Source: an uncultured Clostridia bacterium | GTDB taxonomy: Bacteria > Bacillota > Clostridia > Christensenellales > Pumilibacteraceae | Direction: 5' to 3' | Assembly (NCBI GenBank): GCA_947178255.1 | Contig: CAMWXP010000004.1 | Location: 1 to 64,000 of the forward strand | Length of the DNA: 64,000 nt | In this document: positions 46,928 through 55,351 of the stretch, one piece after another | Numbering within the stretch: the first letter of the stretch is position 1 | How the letters are laid out: every line of letters begins with the position of its first letter | Translations under genes and position numbers: made by a program | The notes under the pieces: model-generated | The model's database searches: none | What the model saw: only the letters and a program-made list of their open reading frames with translations | What the model was told of the DNA's origin: nothing

Positions 46928-47055
46928 AATTCGGAATGCGGAATTCGGAATGCGGAATTATGGTTTTTCGCGCAAGTGCGCTTAAGTTATTAACGTAAGG
47001 GCGCGAAGCGCAAGTCCTTCAATTCCGAATTCATAATTCATAATTCCGAATTATA
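46928..47055. repeat. MITE-like element between dnaX and the transporter gene
   Basis: AATTCGGAATGCGG-type repeats at 46928-46962 are mirrored by AATTCCGAATTCAT-type repeats at 47020-47055. Between them is a GC-rich core containing GCGCAAGTGCGC and GGGCGCGAAGCGC, both self-complementary in part. The right arm ends inside the stop codon of the 47051-48064 gene. The layout is that of a small non-autonomous mobile element, with no gene inside. Confidence 0.6.
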
Positions 47056-48064
47056 ATCCAAATATGCTTTGCGGCATGGCGTTGATTATCATGCCGAGCG
47101 CGACGGAAACGACGTACATTACCGCGATTACAAGCACGGTGTTCTTTACCGATTTGTTTTGCTTGGCAAGCACGGCGTAGCCTATGCCCGCGCCCACGCA
47201 CAGTCCGGCAACCGCGCCGCCTAAGGATAGCCCGCCCACTACGTACAGCTCGGTTATAACGACGGACGCCGCGCAGTTGGGTATAAGCCCGACAAGTCCC
47301 GCAAGCACGGGCTGGAAATATCCCGTCGAACCGATAAATTCGGCAATGCGCTTTTCGCCCACGTAATACACCGCTATGCCGAAAATCACGTTAACTATAA
47401 ATATAAAGAATATTACGGTAGCGGTATGCAGCAGCGGGTGCTTAATATACATGTCGAACACGCGCTTTGCCTTTTGCTTTTTGGTCGCGTTTTCGCCGTC
47501 CCACTCGTCCTCGTCTATATTGTGGTGGTGGCAGCCGTGTATATGCACAGCCTTTTCCTCGTCGTGATTATGTTCATGCTCATGTTCGTGGTCGTGACTA
47601 TGCTCATGCTCATGTGCATGCTCGTCTATATGCGCGTCGGTTGCGGCGTTTTCGGCTGCCGTAACACTACGCTTTTGCATAAGCTTTTGCGCGGCAAATG
47701 CGATATATCCGACAAGGAGTGCAAAGATTATTTTGATAATGATTACAGGCAGTATTTTGGTAACGCCCGCGTAGCTGGACAGCATTATGGGAAGCGCTTC
47801 GTCGCTTGTGGCTATGTACACGGCGAGCAGCGTGCCCAATGCTATTTTGCGCTTGGTGTACAGCTCGGTAGCGACCACCGAAAATCCGCACTGCGGCACA
47901 ATGCCAACCGCCGTGCCGATTAGCGGAGCGAACCCGCCGCTCATTGCCTTTTGAACTCTTACGTTTGACTTGTACTCCAAAATCTCTATAATGAAATTCA
48001 TTATCAGCAAAAACGGCAGCACTTTGAGCGTATCGATAAACGCGTCTAAAAACACCTCGCCCAT
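47051..48064 (-). CDS. Predicted metal transporter/permease (ArsP_2, putative manganese type)
   Basis: Integral membrane protein of 337 residues with two related halves of about four helices each. Both halves contain the same kind of motif (PLIGTAVGIVPQCGFSVVATELY; GLVGLIPNCAASVVITELY), the mark of this permease family. Between them a hydrophilic loop (about 150-200) holds some 20 histidines in HEHEHSHD-like runs and HGCHHHN, a likely metal-binding region. The family is annotated variously as manganese or arsenical efflux; the cargo is unproved. The ATG at 48064 follows GAGGTG and overlaps the DUF815 stop by one base. Confidence 0.82.
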   Translation of the reverse strand: MGEVFLDAFIDTLKVLPFLLIMNFIIEILEYKSNVRVQKAMSGGFAPLIGTAVGIVPQCGFSVVATELYTKRKIALGTLLAVYIATSDEALPIMLSSYAGVTKILPVIIIKIIFALLVGYIAFAAQKLMQKRSVTAAENAATDAHIDEHAHEHEHSHDHEHEHEHNHDEEKAVHIHGCHHHNIDEDEWDGENATKKQKAKRVFDMYIKHPLLHTATVIFFIFIVNVIFGIAVYYVGEKRIAEFIGSTGYFQPVLAGLVGLIPNCAASVVITELYVVGGLSLGGAVAGLCVGAGIGYAVLAKQNKSVKNTVLVIAVMYVVSVALGMIINAMPQSIFGL

Positions 48065-49206
48065 CAGTCGCACCTCTTTTGCGCATACGTACATTCTATT
48101 AAATCGGCTATCTGCTTTGCCGCTCTCGGACTGCGCCCGCCTTTTTTGCGTGCGGCAAGCTCAGCGACCGAGCCGTATTCGTCACGCCACTTTATGGCGC
48201 GCGACCTTAGTATTTGCTTTAATATATCGACAAAGCCGTCGCTGTCCGGGCTTAGGTACGTGACAACAAGCCCGAACCTATCGAACAAGGCTAGCTCGGA
48301 CTGACTGTACGAAAGCGCGTCCCGTCTTTCGCCGTCGCGGGCGCGGTCGATAGTGCAGTACACCAAATAATTATCGGGCGCGTCGTCCAGCACTCTGTCG
48401 ATAGCGGCACGGTTAGCTTGCCACGCGTCAACGTCCACCGCGTCGGCGAATATGATAAACCTTTGTTTGAGCCCGCGTATTTTTTTGACCAGCTCTTGTA
48501 GCTCGGATATGTCGGCTATCTCTATCAGTTTCAGCCTGCCGACAAACTCGCCCGCCACCGCGCGCACCGTTGCCGACTTGCCCATGCCGCGTTCGCCGTA
48601 CAGCAGCGTGTGGAATGCGGGTAAACCGTCCACAAAGCTTTTAGTGTTTTTTTCTATCTCGTATTTTTCTTCTATGTAACCTTTTAGGTCTGACAGTCTT
48701 TCGCTTCGCGCCGCCGCGGCCTTAAACGTACCGTCGCGGTACACAAAGCTATCCCCGCCACTCAATATCCCGCAGCCGTTATTTGCGTACGCTTGCAGCA
48801 GTCCGTCGTAAGTGACGGCAAACCCGCCGAACCCGAACTGCGGAAAGAACGGCGCATCGCCACTGAACTCGCTCGGCTTGACAAGCGACAGCTGCTTAAA
48901 GGTGAGTAGCTCGTTTTGCACTTGCGCTTTTATCTTGGGCGAAATGCGCTCGCCCCTTGCCGCCGCGCGGCTGAACGGATTGTCGTCGGCAAGCACAAGC
49001 TTTTTTATCCACTCGCCCGTACTGTCGCAGTCGCTATCCGCCACGGCACGAAAAACCTCCGCCGCGTATTGTATGCGGTGGGACGAATCGGGCGCGGCAA
49101 TCAATTCGGAAAGCGGCCTTGCCGCAGCCGCCACAGCCGAATATACCGACACCGATTTGTATTGCAAATAAAGCTTATCCATTCCGTCCATAATATAGTC
49201 AGCCAT
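48064..49206 (-). CDS. DUF815-type AAA ATPase
   Basis: Protein of about 380 residues whose C-terminal 200 form the ATPase domain: Walker A LYGERGMGKSAT (about 210), an aspartate-bearing strand RFIIFADAVDVD in place of classic Walker B, and the R-rich DGERRDALSYSQ segment. This matches DUF815 proteins. Function is unknown; it may act on the transporter gene that overlaps it. The start is uncertain: the promoter -10 touches the ATG at 49206, so initiation at Met6 (49191) or Met9 (49182) is more likely. Confidence 0.8.
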   Translation of the reverse strand: MADYIMDGMDKLYLQYKSVSVYSAVAAAARPLSELIAAPDSSHRIQYAAEVFRAVADSDCDSTGEWIKKLVLADDNPFSRAAARGERISPKIKAQVQNELLTFKQLSLVKPSEFSGDAPFFPQFGFGGFAVTYDGLLQAYANNGCGILSGGDSFVYRDGTFKAAAARSERLSDLKGYIEEKYEIEKNTKSFVDGLPAFHTLLYGERGMGKSATVRAVAGEFVGRLKLIEIADISELQELVKKIRGLKQRFIIFADAVDVDAWQANRAAIDRVLDDAPDNYLVYCTIDRARDGERRDALSYSQSELALFDRFGLVVTYLSPDSDGFVDILKQILRSRAIKWRDEYGSVAELAARKKGGRSPRAAKQIADLIECTYAQKRCD

Positions 49207-49235
49207 AGTGTACTACTTGTTTGCGAATTTGTCAA
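49207..49235 (-). promoter_or_regulatory. Promoter of the DUF815-transporter operon
   Basis: Minus-strand -35 TTGACA (49230-49235), 17-base spacer and -10 TACACT (49207-49212), directly adjacent to the first ATG. Expected +1 is near 49200, inside the annotated frame. Confidence 0.75.
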
Positions 49236-49281
49236 CAATGGTAAAACACGCAAAATCGTTTTCGACAAACCTTATCCCCGT

Positions 49282-49310
49282 TTGACAAAATTCGCAATAT
49301 AATATACAAT
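49282..49310 (+). promoter_or_regulatory. Promoter of the 49317 gene, predicted leaderless
   Basis: TTGACA (49282-49287), 17-base spacer, TACAAT (49305-49310) and six bases to the ATG. No ribosome site. Confidence 0.85.
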
Positions 49311-49316
49311 ATTTGT

Positions 49317-49922
49317 ATGGAAAGAATATTCACGGTTGACGATATAATAGACTGCGTAAACGAGTACGGCATACTTCCGTTTTGGGCGGAAGACGAGTTT
49401 TCCGCGTGGCAGCTTAGCGGCGTAAGCTTTATGAAGCTGTGGAATATGCGCGAAAAAGCGATAAATTCCAAAAAGATTGCGTACGGCAAATTCGTCAACA
49501 AAAAATCTACGTTTGTGTCGCTGGAAGCCTTCCCCTACCTGTGCGCGCTCCGTCGCGACGGATACGACTTCGATTCGCTTTCCGACGAAGGGCGTGCGCC
49601 GCGTCGGGAAATAGAATTGATGAACGCCGTCGGCACACAACCCACGCGCTCGTACAGACTGAAACAAACCTTGGGCATAAAGGGCTTTGACGGCGTTGTC
49701 ACCTCGCTGCAAAACAAAACCTATCTGTGCCTTACCTTTGAAAAGAGCTATATGGGCACGGCAATGCTAAGCCGTCCCGAAGACGTTTTCGGTTACGACT
49801 ACGTACGCTCGACGTACAATCTATCCGTAGAGGAAAACGCGGCCAAGCTTTTGGAGCTGTGCAAAGGACTGTACGAATTCGACGAAAAAACTCGATCAAA
49901 AATTCTATCGCCGGTAATTTAA
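49317..49922 (+). CDS. AlkZ-related protein, unknown activity
   Basis: A 201-residue soluble protein. The pattern W-x2-R in LWNMREKA, then AYGKFVNKKSTFVSLEAFPYLCAL and FDGVVTSLQNKTYL, resembles proteins called AlkZ-related, which share part of the winged-helix fold of AlkZ DNA glycosylases. The QxQ catalytic motif of true AlkZ is not seen, so glycosylase activity is doubtful. It is monocistronic, on the plus strand, with a leaderless-type start and its own terminator. Confidence 0.6.
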   Translation: MERIFTVDDIIDCVNEYGILPFWAEDEFSAWQLSGVSFMKLWNMREKAINSKKIAYGKFVNKKSTFVSLEAFPYLCALRRDGYDFDSLSDEGRAPRREIELMNAVGTQPTRSYRLKQTLGIKGFDGVVTSLQNKTYLCLTFEKSYMGTAMLSRPEDVFGYDYVRSTYNLSVEENAAKLLELCKGLYEFDEKTRSKILSPVI

Positions 49923-49936
49923 TAAAAAATAATCAC

Positions 49937-49972
49937 AAACAAAAAACCACCTTTCAGGTGGTTTTTTGTTTG
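49937..49972. terminator. Bidirectional terminator
   Basis: A 17-bp perfect inverted repeat with a three-base loop and A/T-rich ends on both strands sits between the convergent genes ending at 49922 and 49981. Confidence 0.95.
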
Positions 49973-49980
49973 TTGACTTT

Positions 49981-50205
49981 TTACAGCGTTTCGAGCTTAC
50001 GGTTGAGTTTGGCAAGCTGCTCGCGTTTGAGTTCGATTTCCGCCGAATAGGTGCGGAAGAACTGTACGTCTTGCTCCTCGGGGTCCTGCTTGCTGATAAG
50101 CGCATCGATAATCGACGCCTGCGACCTGGAACGCTTGATTTCAAGCTGTTTGATTTCTTCCTCAAGCGATTTGATTTCCTTTGCAAGTTCCTTTTTGAAA
50201 GACAT
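49981..50205 (-). CDS. Small coiled-coil protein
   Basis: A 74-residue protein that is almost wholly charged alpha helix (Lys/Glu/Leu heptads in KELAKEIKSLEEEIKQLEIK and again at the C-terminus), separated by a short Gln/Asp/Pro break. This predicts a helical hairpin. It begins 15 bases after the 952-residue membrane protein gene with AAGGAG upstream, so the two are cotranscribed. It may bind the coiled-coil tail of that protein; this is inference from position. Confidence 0.75.
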   Translation of the reverse strand: MSFKKELAKEIKSLEEEIKQLEIKRSRSQASIIDALISKQDPEEQDVQFFRTYSAEIELKREQLAKLNRKLETL

Positions 50206-50220
50206 ATTATTTCTCCTTGT

Positions 50221-53079
50221 TTATTTTTTATTTTGTGACGGTTTCTTTGCCGTCGAGGTTTTGGATTGTGCAGGCTTTTTAGCTGTGGACGGTTTCTTTT
50301 TGGTCGCCGCAGTTTCCGCCTTAGGCTCTTCCGCAGTCCCTTCTACCGTAGGCGCAGCAGGTGCTTGCTCGGTCGGGGTTTCTACGGGCGCAGCAGTGGG
50401 TTCTTGCACAGGCGCGGGCGTCGGCTCGGGCTTGAGCTCTTCCGTCCCGTTAGGCGCAGGCGCTTGTTCGGGGTTGGCAGTTTCACGCATGCGGTTGGCA
50501 AGCTGCTGTATGGCCTCTGCGCGCTCGCGCATCTTTTCGGCACGAGCTTCGGCCTTGCGCGCTTTTTCTTCCAGCGCGGCTATCTTCAAGTCGACAGGCA
50601 GTGCTTTCTGCTCGGCGGCTCTTGCCTTGCGCGCTTCCTTTTGTTCCTCGCGCTTTGCTTCGGCCTCGCGTTGTTGATTGACTTCGTCCATTTGCTGTTT
50701 GTATTCGTAGTTCTTTTTGCTGGCACGGATAGCCGCAACAGTGGCGTCCACAGCTGCCTGAGTGCGGATGTCTATCATCAGCTTGTCGGTGAGAATACGA
50801 AGCACGCCCTTCTTGATAAGTACTAATACGATAAGCGCAACAATGAGCAGTGCGCCAATCACTATAAGCACCGTCGCCCATACGGGAATACCCGCTTTTT
50901 CGTGGATTGCAAATACCGTGCTGTATTCCAGTCCGTCGTAGTCGCCGGAGCCGATTACAATCGCGGTAAGGGTGTACATACCCGCTTTAGCGGAGCTAAG
51001 CTTGTTTACACCGGTAACGTTGTTGTAGATATCCTTACCGTCGCCGTCCTTAATTACGATATTAACGTCGCCGTACAGCGGCTTTGCCACTGGCAAGTTG
51101 GTCGATTTGAATTGTCCCTCCGTCCAAACGACAACAGCGGGCGTGACATCCCATCTATTAGACGCGCGGAATACCTTGAACGGCACGCCGCGATGCATAA
51201 GCGCTTTATAATTGGTACTGCCCTTGACAGCGGCAATCAAGTAGTACGTGCCTGCGGGAAGCGCGGTAAGCGACTCCGCCACGTCGTCGGATACAAGCCC
51301 ATCCGTCAAAGTGAAGGACGCCAACACATCGGCCGCTGGGGTTTCGCCGGCTTGGTCGGTAGTTATCTTAAACGACAGATCGGCATTATTGTCGAGATAG
51401 GTCGGCCTGGCTGTGATAAGGTTCATCTGCTTATCGTAGTTACCGTATGTCCAATACATTATGCTCGGCACGTCCTGCCACGAATTGACAGCGGGAGTGA
51501 TTTCGTACACTTCGTCAAACGGAACCGAGCCGATAAAGTTGCCTTTGCCGACAAACATGAACGACGCTTTGCCCACTTTTACGCTTTCGCTGGTCAACTC
51601 GTAGTCATCAAGCGGCACAAGTTCGACGCCGCGGAACGTTACTACAGCTTGCGGCACGTTGTTGTTTTTCGCGTTATATTCCACTTTGTCGGTCAAAAGC
51701 TTTATGGTTATGTCCTTGTTGTCCGCTTCGTCAAGGCTGACATTTTCGGCGTTAACCTCATAGCAAGCGACGCCAAAGCCGTAGGTGCGGGAAAGGGAGC
51801 AAAAGACAACGCCTGCCGCCTCGTGATCATTATTATCCCACCACCAGTGTTCATGATCGTCGGTGGATGTGTAAGCGGGCACGTACACGTTGAGCGTGTA
51901 ATTACCTACTTCAAGCAAATCGAGTTGAGCGGTGTAGTAATCGTCGTCCAGTTGTTTGGTCGTATCAATTACGTATTCGCCCTGCCCCATCTGTACGTCA
52001 TAATATTTAATGACAGTGCTGCTGCCGGTGCCGCTGTACTGTACGGCAAAACGCGAAAGCACCGTGTCGCCGCTTGCAAGCGTGAACACTGCATAGTCGC
52101 CATGCTCTGGACGAATGTCCAGTGCGGAAACTTCGCTGCCGAGTGCCCAGCCCTCTACCGTCGTGTCCTTATCGCCTTCAAGCGTTCTAAGTGCGTTGTG
52201 GAGGGTGACTATGTACCAATCCTTGGTGAGCGTAATCGTTTTTTCACCGTTATCCAACACCCAGTTATCGGCAAGGGTAATCGTCGCGGTAGTGGTTATT
52301 TTGTTTACCTTGTTCGCTTCGCCCGCAGCGGTTTGCGCTTCGTAGCTAACGCTTACCGCAGACATGTAATCGTTAAGCGTTTTATTATCGTTTATTTGAT
52401 AGTTCTTGTTGAGCTCGACCGTGTATTCGTCGCCCGTATAGCGCACGTACGAATTGTAAAGCATGCCGATAGTTACGCTGGCACCGTACTCGCTGTTATA
52501 CTCCGCGTCGGGATTGAAGTGCGTCATGCAGTCGCCGAGCGCCGTAGCGTTTTCGCCGTCGGTAAGCACCCAAAGCCTATTGGGTTCGCCGTCGCCGTGG
52601 TAGTCGGCAAAGTCGCTGTCGTGCAAGTCGAGCACGTCCGGAGCAATGGTAAACGTTATCTTTTTGTCGGCATCGGCAATATCCGCAGACGCGCCGTCTA
52701 TTATTGCCGTGTAGTTGGCGGCGTTTGCGACCGCAGTAGCGCTCTCCTCCCCAACGGCAAACGACAAGTGCATGTCCTGCGAGTCATAGTAAACCTCGGT
52801 GACATCATCCCCATCTTTTACTTCGGCACGTATCCGATCGATATAATCCACACCATCGTCGTACGTATACAGGGTCGTGCCGTTTACGAACGAATGCCAT
52901 TCTCCGTTAGACACCTGATATTTCCATGTCACAGTGCAGGTAGCTTCTTCCGTATCGGTCTCGTCCGCCGATGCCACGCCGCGCGGCAATAGCAAAACTA
53001 CCGCAAAAGCGACGGCAAGCGAACAAAGCACGGTAATAAGCGCCTTGATAAGCTCGGTCTTTTTCAGTTTAAACGTCAT
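50221..53079 (-). CDS. Large type I membrane protein with cytoplasmic coiled coil
   Basis: 952 residues. An N-terminal signal segment (about 10-38) is followed by a long extracellular region of strand-rich, Ig/MBG-like domains; the last ones repeat openings such as NSWQDVPSIMYW and NRWDVTPAVVVW, each followed by APTY/AKPLY-like stretches. One membrane helix lies at about 720-745 (VWATVLIVIGALL). The cytoplasmic part is a coiled coil rich in Glu, Lys, Arg and Ala (about 775-850), then a Pro/Glu/Ala stretch and a basic Lys/Ser/Thr tail (AKKPAQSKTSTAKKP). The layout suggests a link between surface and cytoplasm; function is unknown. Ribosome site GGAGGG. Confidence 0.85.
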   Translation of the reverse strand: MTFKLKKTELIKALITVLCSLAVAFAVVLLLPRGVASADETDTEEATCTVTWKYQVSNGEWHSFVNGTTLYTYDDGVDYIDRIRAEVKDGDDVTEVYYDSQDMHLSFAVGEESATAVANAANYTAIIDGASADIADADKKITFTIAPDVLDLHDSDFADYHGDGEPNRLWVLTDGENATALGDCMTHFNPDAEYNSEYGASVTIGMLYNSYVRYTGDEYTVELNKNYQINDNKTLNDYMSAVSVSYEAQTAAGEANKVNKITTTATITLADNWVLDNGEKTITLTKDWYIVTLHNALRTLEGDKDTTVEGWALGSEVSALDIRPEHGDYAVFTLASGDTVLSRFAVQYSGTGSSTVIKYYDVQMGQGEYVIDTTKQLDDDYYTAQLDLLEVGNYTLNVYVPAYTSTDDHEHWWWDNNDHEAAGVVFCSLSRTYGFGVACYEVNAENVSLDEADNKDITIKLLTDKVEYNAKNNNVPQAVVTFRGVELVPLDDYELTSESVKVGKASFMFVGKGNFIGSVPFDEVYEITPAVNSWQDVPSIMYWTYGNYDKQMNLITARPTYLDNNADLSFKITTDQAGETPAADVLASFTLTDGLVSDDVAESLTALPAGTYYLIAAVKGSTNYKALMHRGVPFKVFRASNRWDVTPAVVVWTEGQFKSTNLPVAKPLYGDVNIVIKDGDGKDIYNNVTGVNKLSSAKAGMYTLTAIVIGSGDYDGLEYSTVFAIHEKAGIPVWATVLIVIGALLIVALIVLVLIKKGVLRILTDKLMIDIRTQAAVDATVAAIRASKKNYEYKQQMDEVNQQREAEAKREEQKEARKARAAEQKALPVDLKIAALEEKARKAEARAEKMRERAEAIQQLANRMRETANPEQAPAPNGTEELKPEPTPAPVQEPTAAPVETPTEQAPAAPTVEGTAEEPKAETAATKKKPSTAKKPAQSKTSTAKKPSQNKK

Positions 53080-53161
53080 GGTAATCCCTCCGTAAACGTT
53101 TGGATGCTTTTTCTGCCGATTTAAAAAACGACAAAAAGCGCGTATACATATATACTATTGT

Positions 53162-53191
53162 ATTATATATGTTACGCACCCTTTATGTCAA
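53162..53191 (-). promoter_or_regulatory. Promoter of the 952-residue membrane protein gene
   Basis: Minus-strand -35 TTGACA (53186-53191), 18-base spacer and -10 TATAAT (53162-53167). The leader is about 75 bases, long for this window. Confidence 0.8.
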
Positions 53192-53206
53192 GTACTTTAA
53201 GGAAAT

Positions 53207-53238
53207 CCCCTACTTCTTTTTGAAAAAAGAAGTAGGGG
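53207..53238. repeat. 15-bp hairpin repeat downstream of ppk
   Basis: Perfect 15-bp arms (53207-53221, 53224-53238) around a two-base loop. The core is shared with the hairpin at 29733-29760. It lies between the ppk stop and the next promoter and probably ends or protects the ppk message, though the T-run after the stem is poor. Confidence 0.8.
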
Positions 53239-53259
53239 CAATTTAATGTCTACGGTTTT

Positions 53260-55326
53260 CTACAATGTGAATTTACCTTTTAAGAAGCGTTCTTGGCTGT
53301 TTACTTCCTCGCCGATAACGTCTATCGGCATGTACGTGCCCTGCTCGGTCAGCCTGCGACCCTTTACGTTGTCGGCAAGCATGACGGACAGCATGCCGTA
53401 AATTTTGTCGGCTATTTCGCCGTCCAGCACGGGCGTGGCAATTTCCACGCGCTTATCCGTGTTGCGCGTCATAAGGTCTGCGCTGCTTATAAACAACGCT
53501 CTGTCATCCTTATCGCCAAAGCTGTATATACGTGAATGTTCGAGCAACCTGCCTACAATGCTTATTACCGAAATGTTTTCGGTCTTACCCTTTACGCCGG
53601 GCACAAGGCAGCAAATGCCGCGAACTACCAATTTTATTTTTACGCCCGCCTTGCTCGCCGCTATCAGCTTGTCTATAATAGGCTTGTCGGTAAGGCTGTT
53701 CATTTTTGCGGAGATGTATGCGGGCTTGCCGCTTGCCGCCTTTTGCGTTTCGCGCTCGATGTACTTTATAATGCCACTTTTTAGCGATTTGGGCGCGATA
53801 AGCAGCTTGGAATATTCGCCGTTTTCTATATTGCAAATTGCGAGGTTGCGGAAGAACGCTACCGCGTCAGCCCCAACACTTTCGTCCGCAGTTATTATGT
53901 TCAGATCGGTGTACAGCTTGCTCGTTTGCTCGTTGTAGTTGCCAGTGCCGAGGTGAGTAATGTACCGCAGCTTGTCGCCGTCGGTGAGCACGATCGAAAT
54001 AATTTTGGAATGCACCTTGTAATTGCCGCAACCGAATATGACCGTACAGCCCGCTTCTTTAAGCACTTCCGAAAAATACAGATTGTTCTCCTCGTCGAAG
54101 CGCGCGCAAAGCTCTATGACGACCGTAACTTCCTTGCCGTTCTCGCTCGCCTTTTTTAGCGCGTCCACAATGCGCGAACGATGGTCCAGCCTGTAAATGG
54201 TTATCTTTATCGACGCAACGCGCGGGTCGACGGCGCACTCGTCGAGCAGTCGCACCAGCGTGTCCATGCTGTCGAACGGGTATGCCAAAAATATATCGTG
54301 ATTTAGCGCCGCTTCCAGCACCGAGCAGTCGGGAGAAACGGGCGGCATCAACGGGCGTTGCGGCTTATATTTTAGCGCGTCCACGTATTCGGGATTTATA
54401 TACCCGCCGAGCGACATAAGGAACTTAAAATCGAATCCGTGCCGCGCGGTGAAGCAATACTGTTTTTTAATGCCGAGCAGTTTAAGCAAAAACGCCTTTA
54501 TATCGGGCGCGCCGTCGTCTATCTGCAACCTTACCGCGTCCTGCGTGCCGCGCAGCTCTACCTTGTGTTTGAGAAACTTGGAAAAGTCGAAATCGCGTTC
54601 TATATCGTTGTCGTCCAAATTGGCGTCGAAGTCGGCGTTGCGCGTAAGTCTGAGCATAGCCTGACTGCGAATCTTGTAGCCCTCGAACGCCATATATCCG
54701 AACGTGCGGATAAGCTCTTCCACCGTGATTATGTTCACCTTTTTGCCGCCGTCTATCTTGTACACGCGCGGCAGCTTTTGGTTGATTGCCATGACGCCGT
54801 ACATAAGCCTGTCGGACTTGGTCAGCTCGAACATCATGTAGCTGTTCATGTTCTCGAACTTGATCATAGGATGCTTGGCGTCAAGCACCATCGGCGAAAG
54901 CAGCGGCAGCACCGATTGGGTAAAGTAATGCTTGCACTTGGCATACTGCTTTTGCGACAGCTCCTTGCCCGAGCGTATTCTCAACCCGTTCTTGTTAAGC
55001 TCCGATTTGAGTTTTACGTACACCGCGTCGGCGATTTTGTAGTAATCCTTGGTCAGCTTGAGTATGCCCTCTACCTGCTCGGTTGCGGTAAGGTCGGTCT
55101 TGTTCTCCTTGGCGTCGCCGTTTACCTTGGCGTCGCTCAAAAGACTGCCCACGCGCACCATAAAGAATTCGTCCAGGTTGGAATGGAATATGGACAAAAA
55201 CTTGCACTTTTCGAGCAGCGGATTTGTGGCGTCCGTTGCTTGATCCAACACGCGCTTGTTAAACATCAGCCACGAATATTCGCGGTTTATGTATACGTCC
55301 TTTATAAACTTGTTTTCGTTTGACAT
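53260..55326 (-). CDS. ppk1: Polyphosphate kinase 1
   Basis: Makes polyphosphate from ATP, reversibly. The N-terminal helical domain begins with YINREYSWLMFNKRVLDQA. The phospholipase-D-like domains contain the phospho-histidine in GNYKVHSKIISI (about 430-441) and the second conserved stretch FISSADLMTRNTDKRVEI. The 688-residue length is typical. It is 25 bases downstream of ppx, so synthesis and breakdown enzymes come from one transcript. Confidence 0.95.
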   Translation of the reverse strand: MSNENKFIKDVYINREYSWLMFNKRVLDQATDATNPLLEKCKFLSIFHSNLDEFFMVRVGSLLSDAKVNGDAKENKTDLTATEQVEGILKLTKDYYKIADAVYVKLKSELNKNGLRIRSGKELSQKQYAKCKHYFTQSVLPLLSPMVLDAKHPMIKFENMNSYMMFELTKSDRLMYGVMAINQKLPRVYKIDGGKKVNIITVEELIRTFGYMAFEGYKIRSQAMLRLTRNADFDANLDDNDIERDFDFSKFLKHKVELRGTQDAVRLQIDDGAPDIKAFLLKLLGIKKQYCFTARHGFDFKFLMSLGGYINPEYVDALKYKPQRPLMPPVSPDCSVLEAALNHDIFLAYPFDSMDTLVRLLDECAVDPRVASIKITIYRLDHRSRIVDALKKASENGKEVTVVIELCARFDEENNLYFSEVLKEAGCTVIFGCGNYKVHSKIISIVLTDGDKLRYITHLGTGNYNEQTSKLYTDLNIITADESVGADAVAFFRNLAICNIENGEYSKLLIAPKSLKSGIIKYIERETQKAASGKPAYISAKMNSLTDKPIIDKLIAASKAGVKIKLVVRGICCLVPGVKGKTENISVISIVGRLLEHSRIYSFGDKDDRALFISSADLMTRNTDKRVEIATPVLDGEIADKIYGMLSVMLADNVKGRRLTEQGTYMPIDVIGEEVNSQERFLKGKFTL

Positions 55327-55351
55327 GATTGTCCTTAAATATTATTTGGAA

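Noticed and set aside
49317-49922. Call of a true AlkZ DNA glycosylase
   Set aside because: The protein is about half the length and lacks the Gln-x-Gln motif; only a loose family resemblance is kept.
50902-52992. A 696-codon plus-strand frame opposite the 952-residue membrane protein gene
   Set aside because: Same antisense effect. The minus-strand frame has a signal peptide, membrane helix, promoter and ribosome site; the plus-strand one has none.
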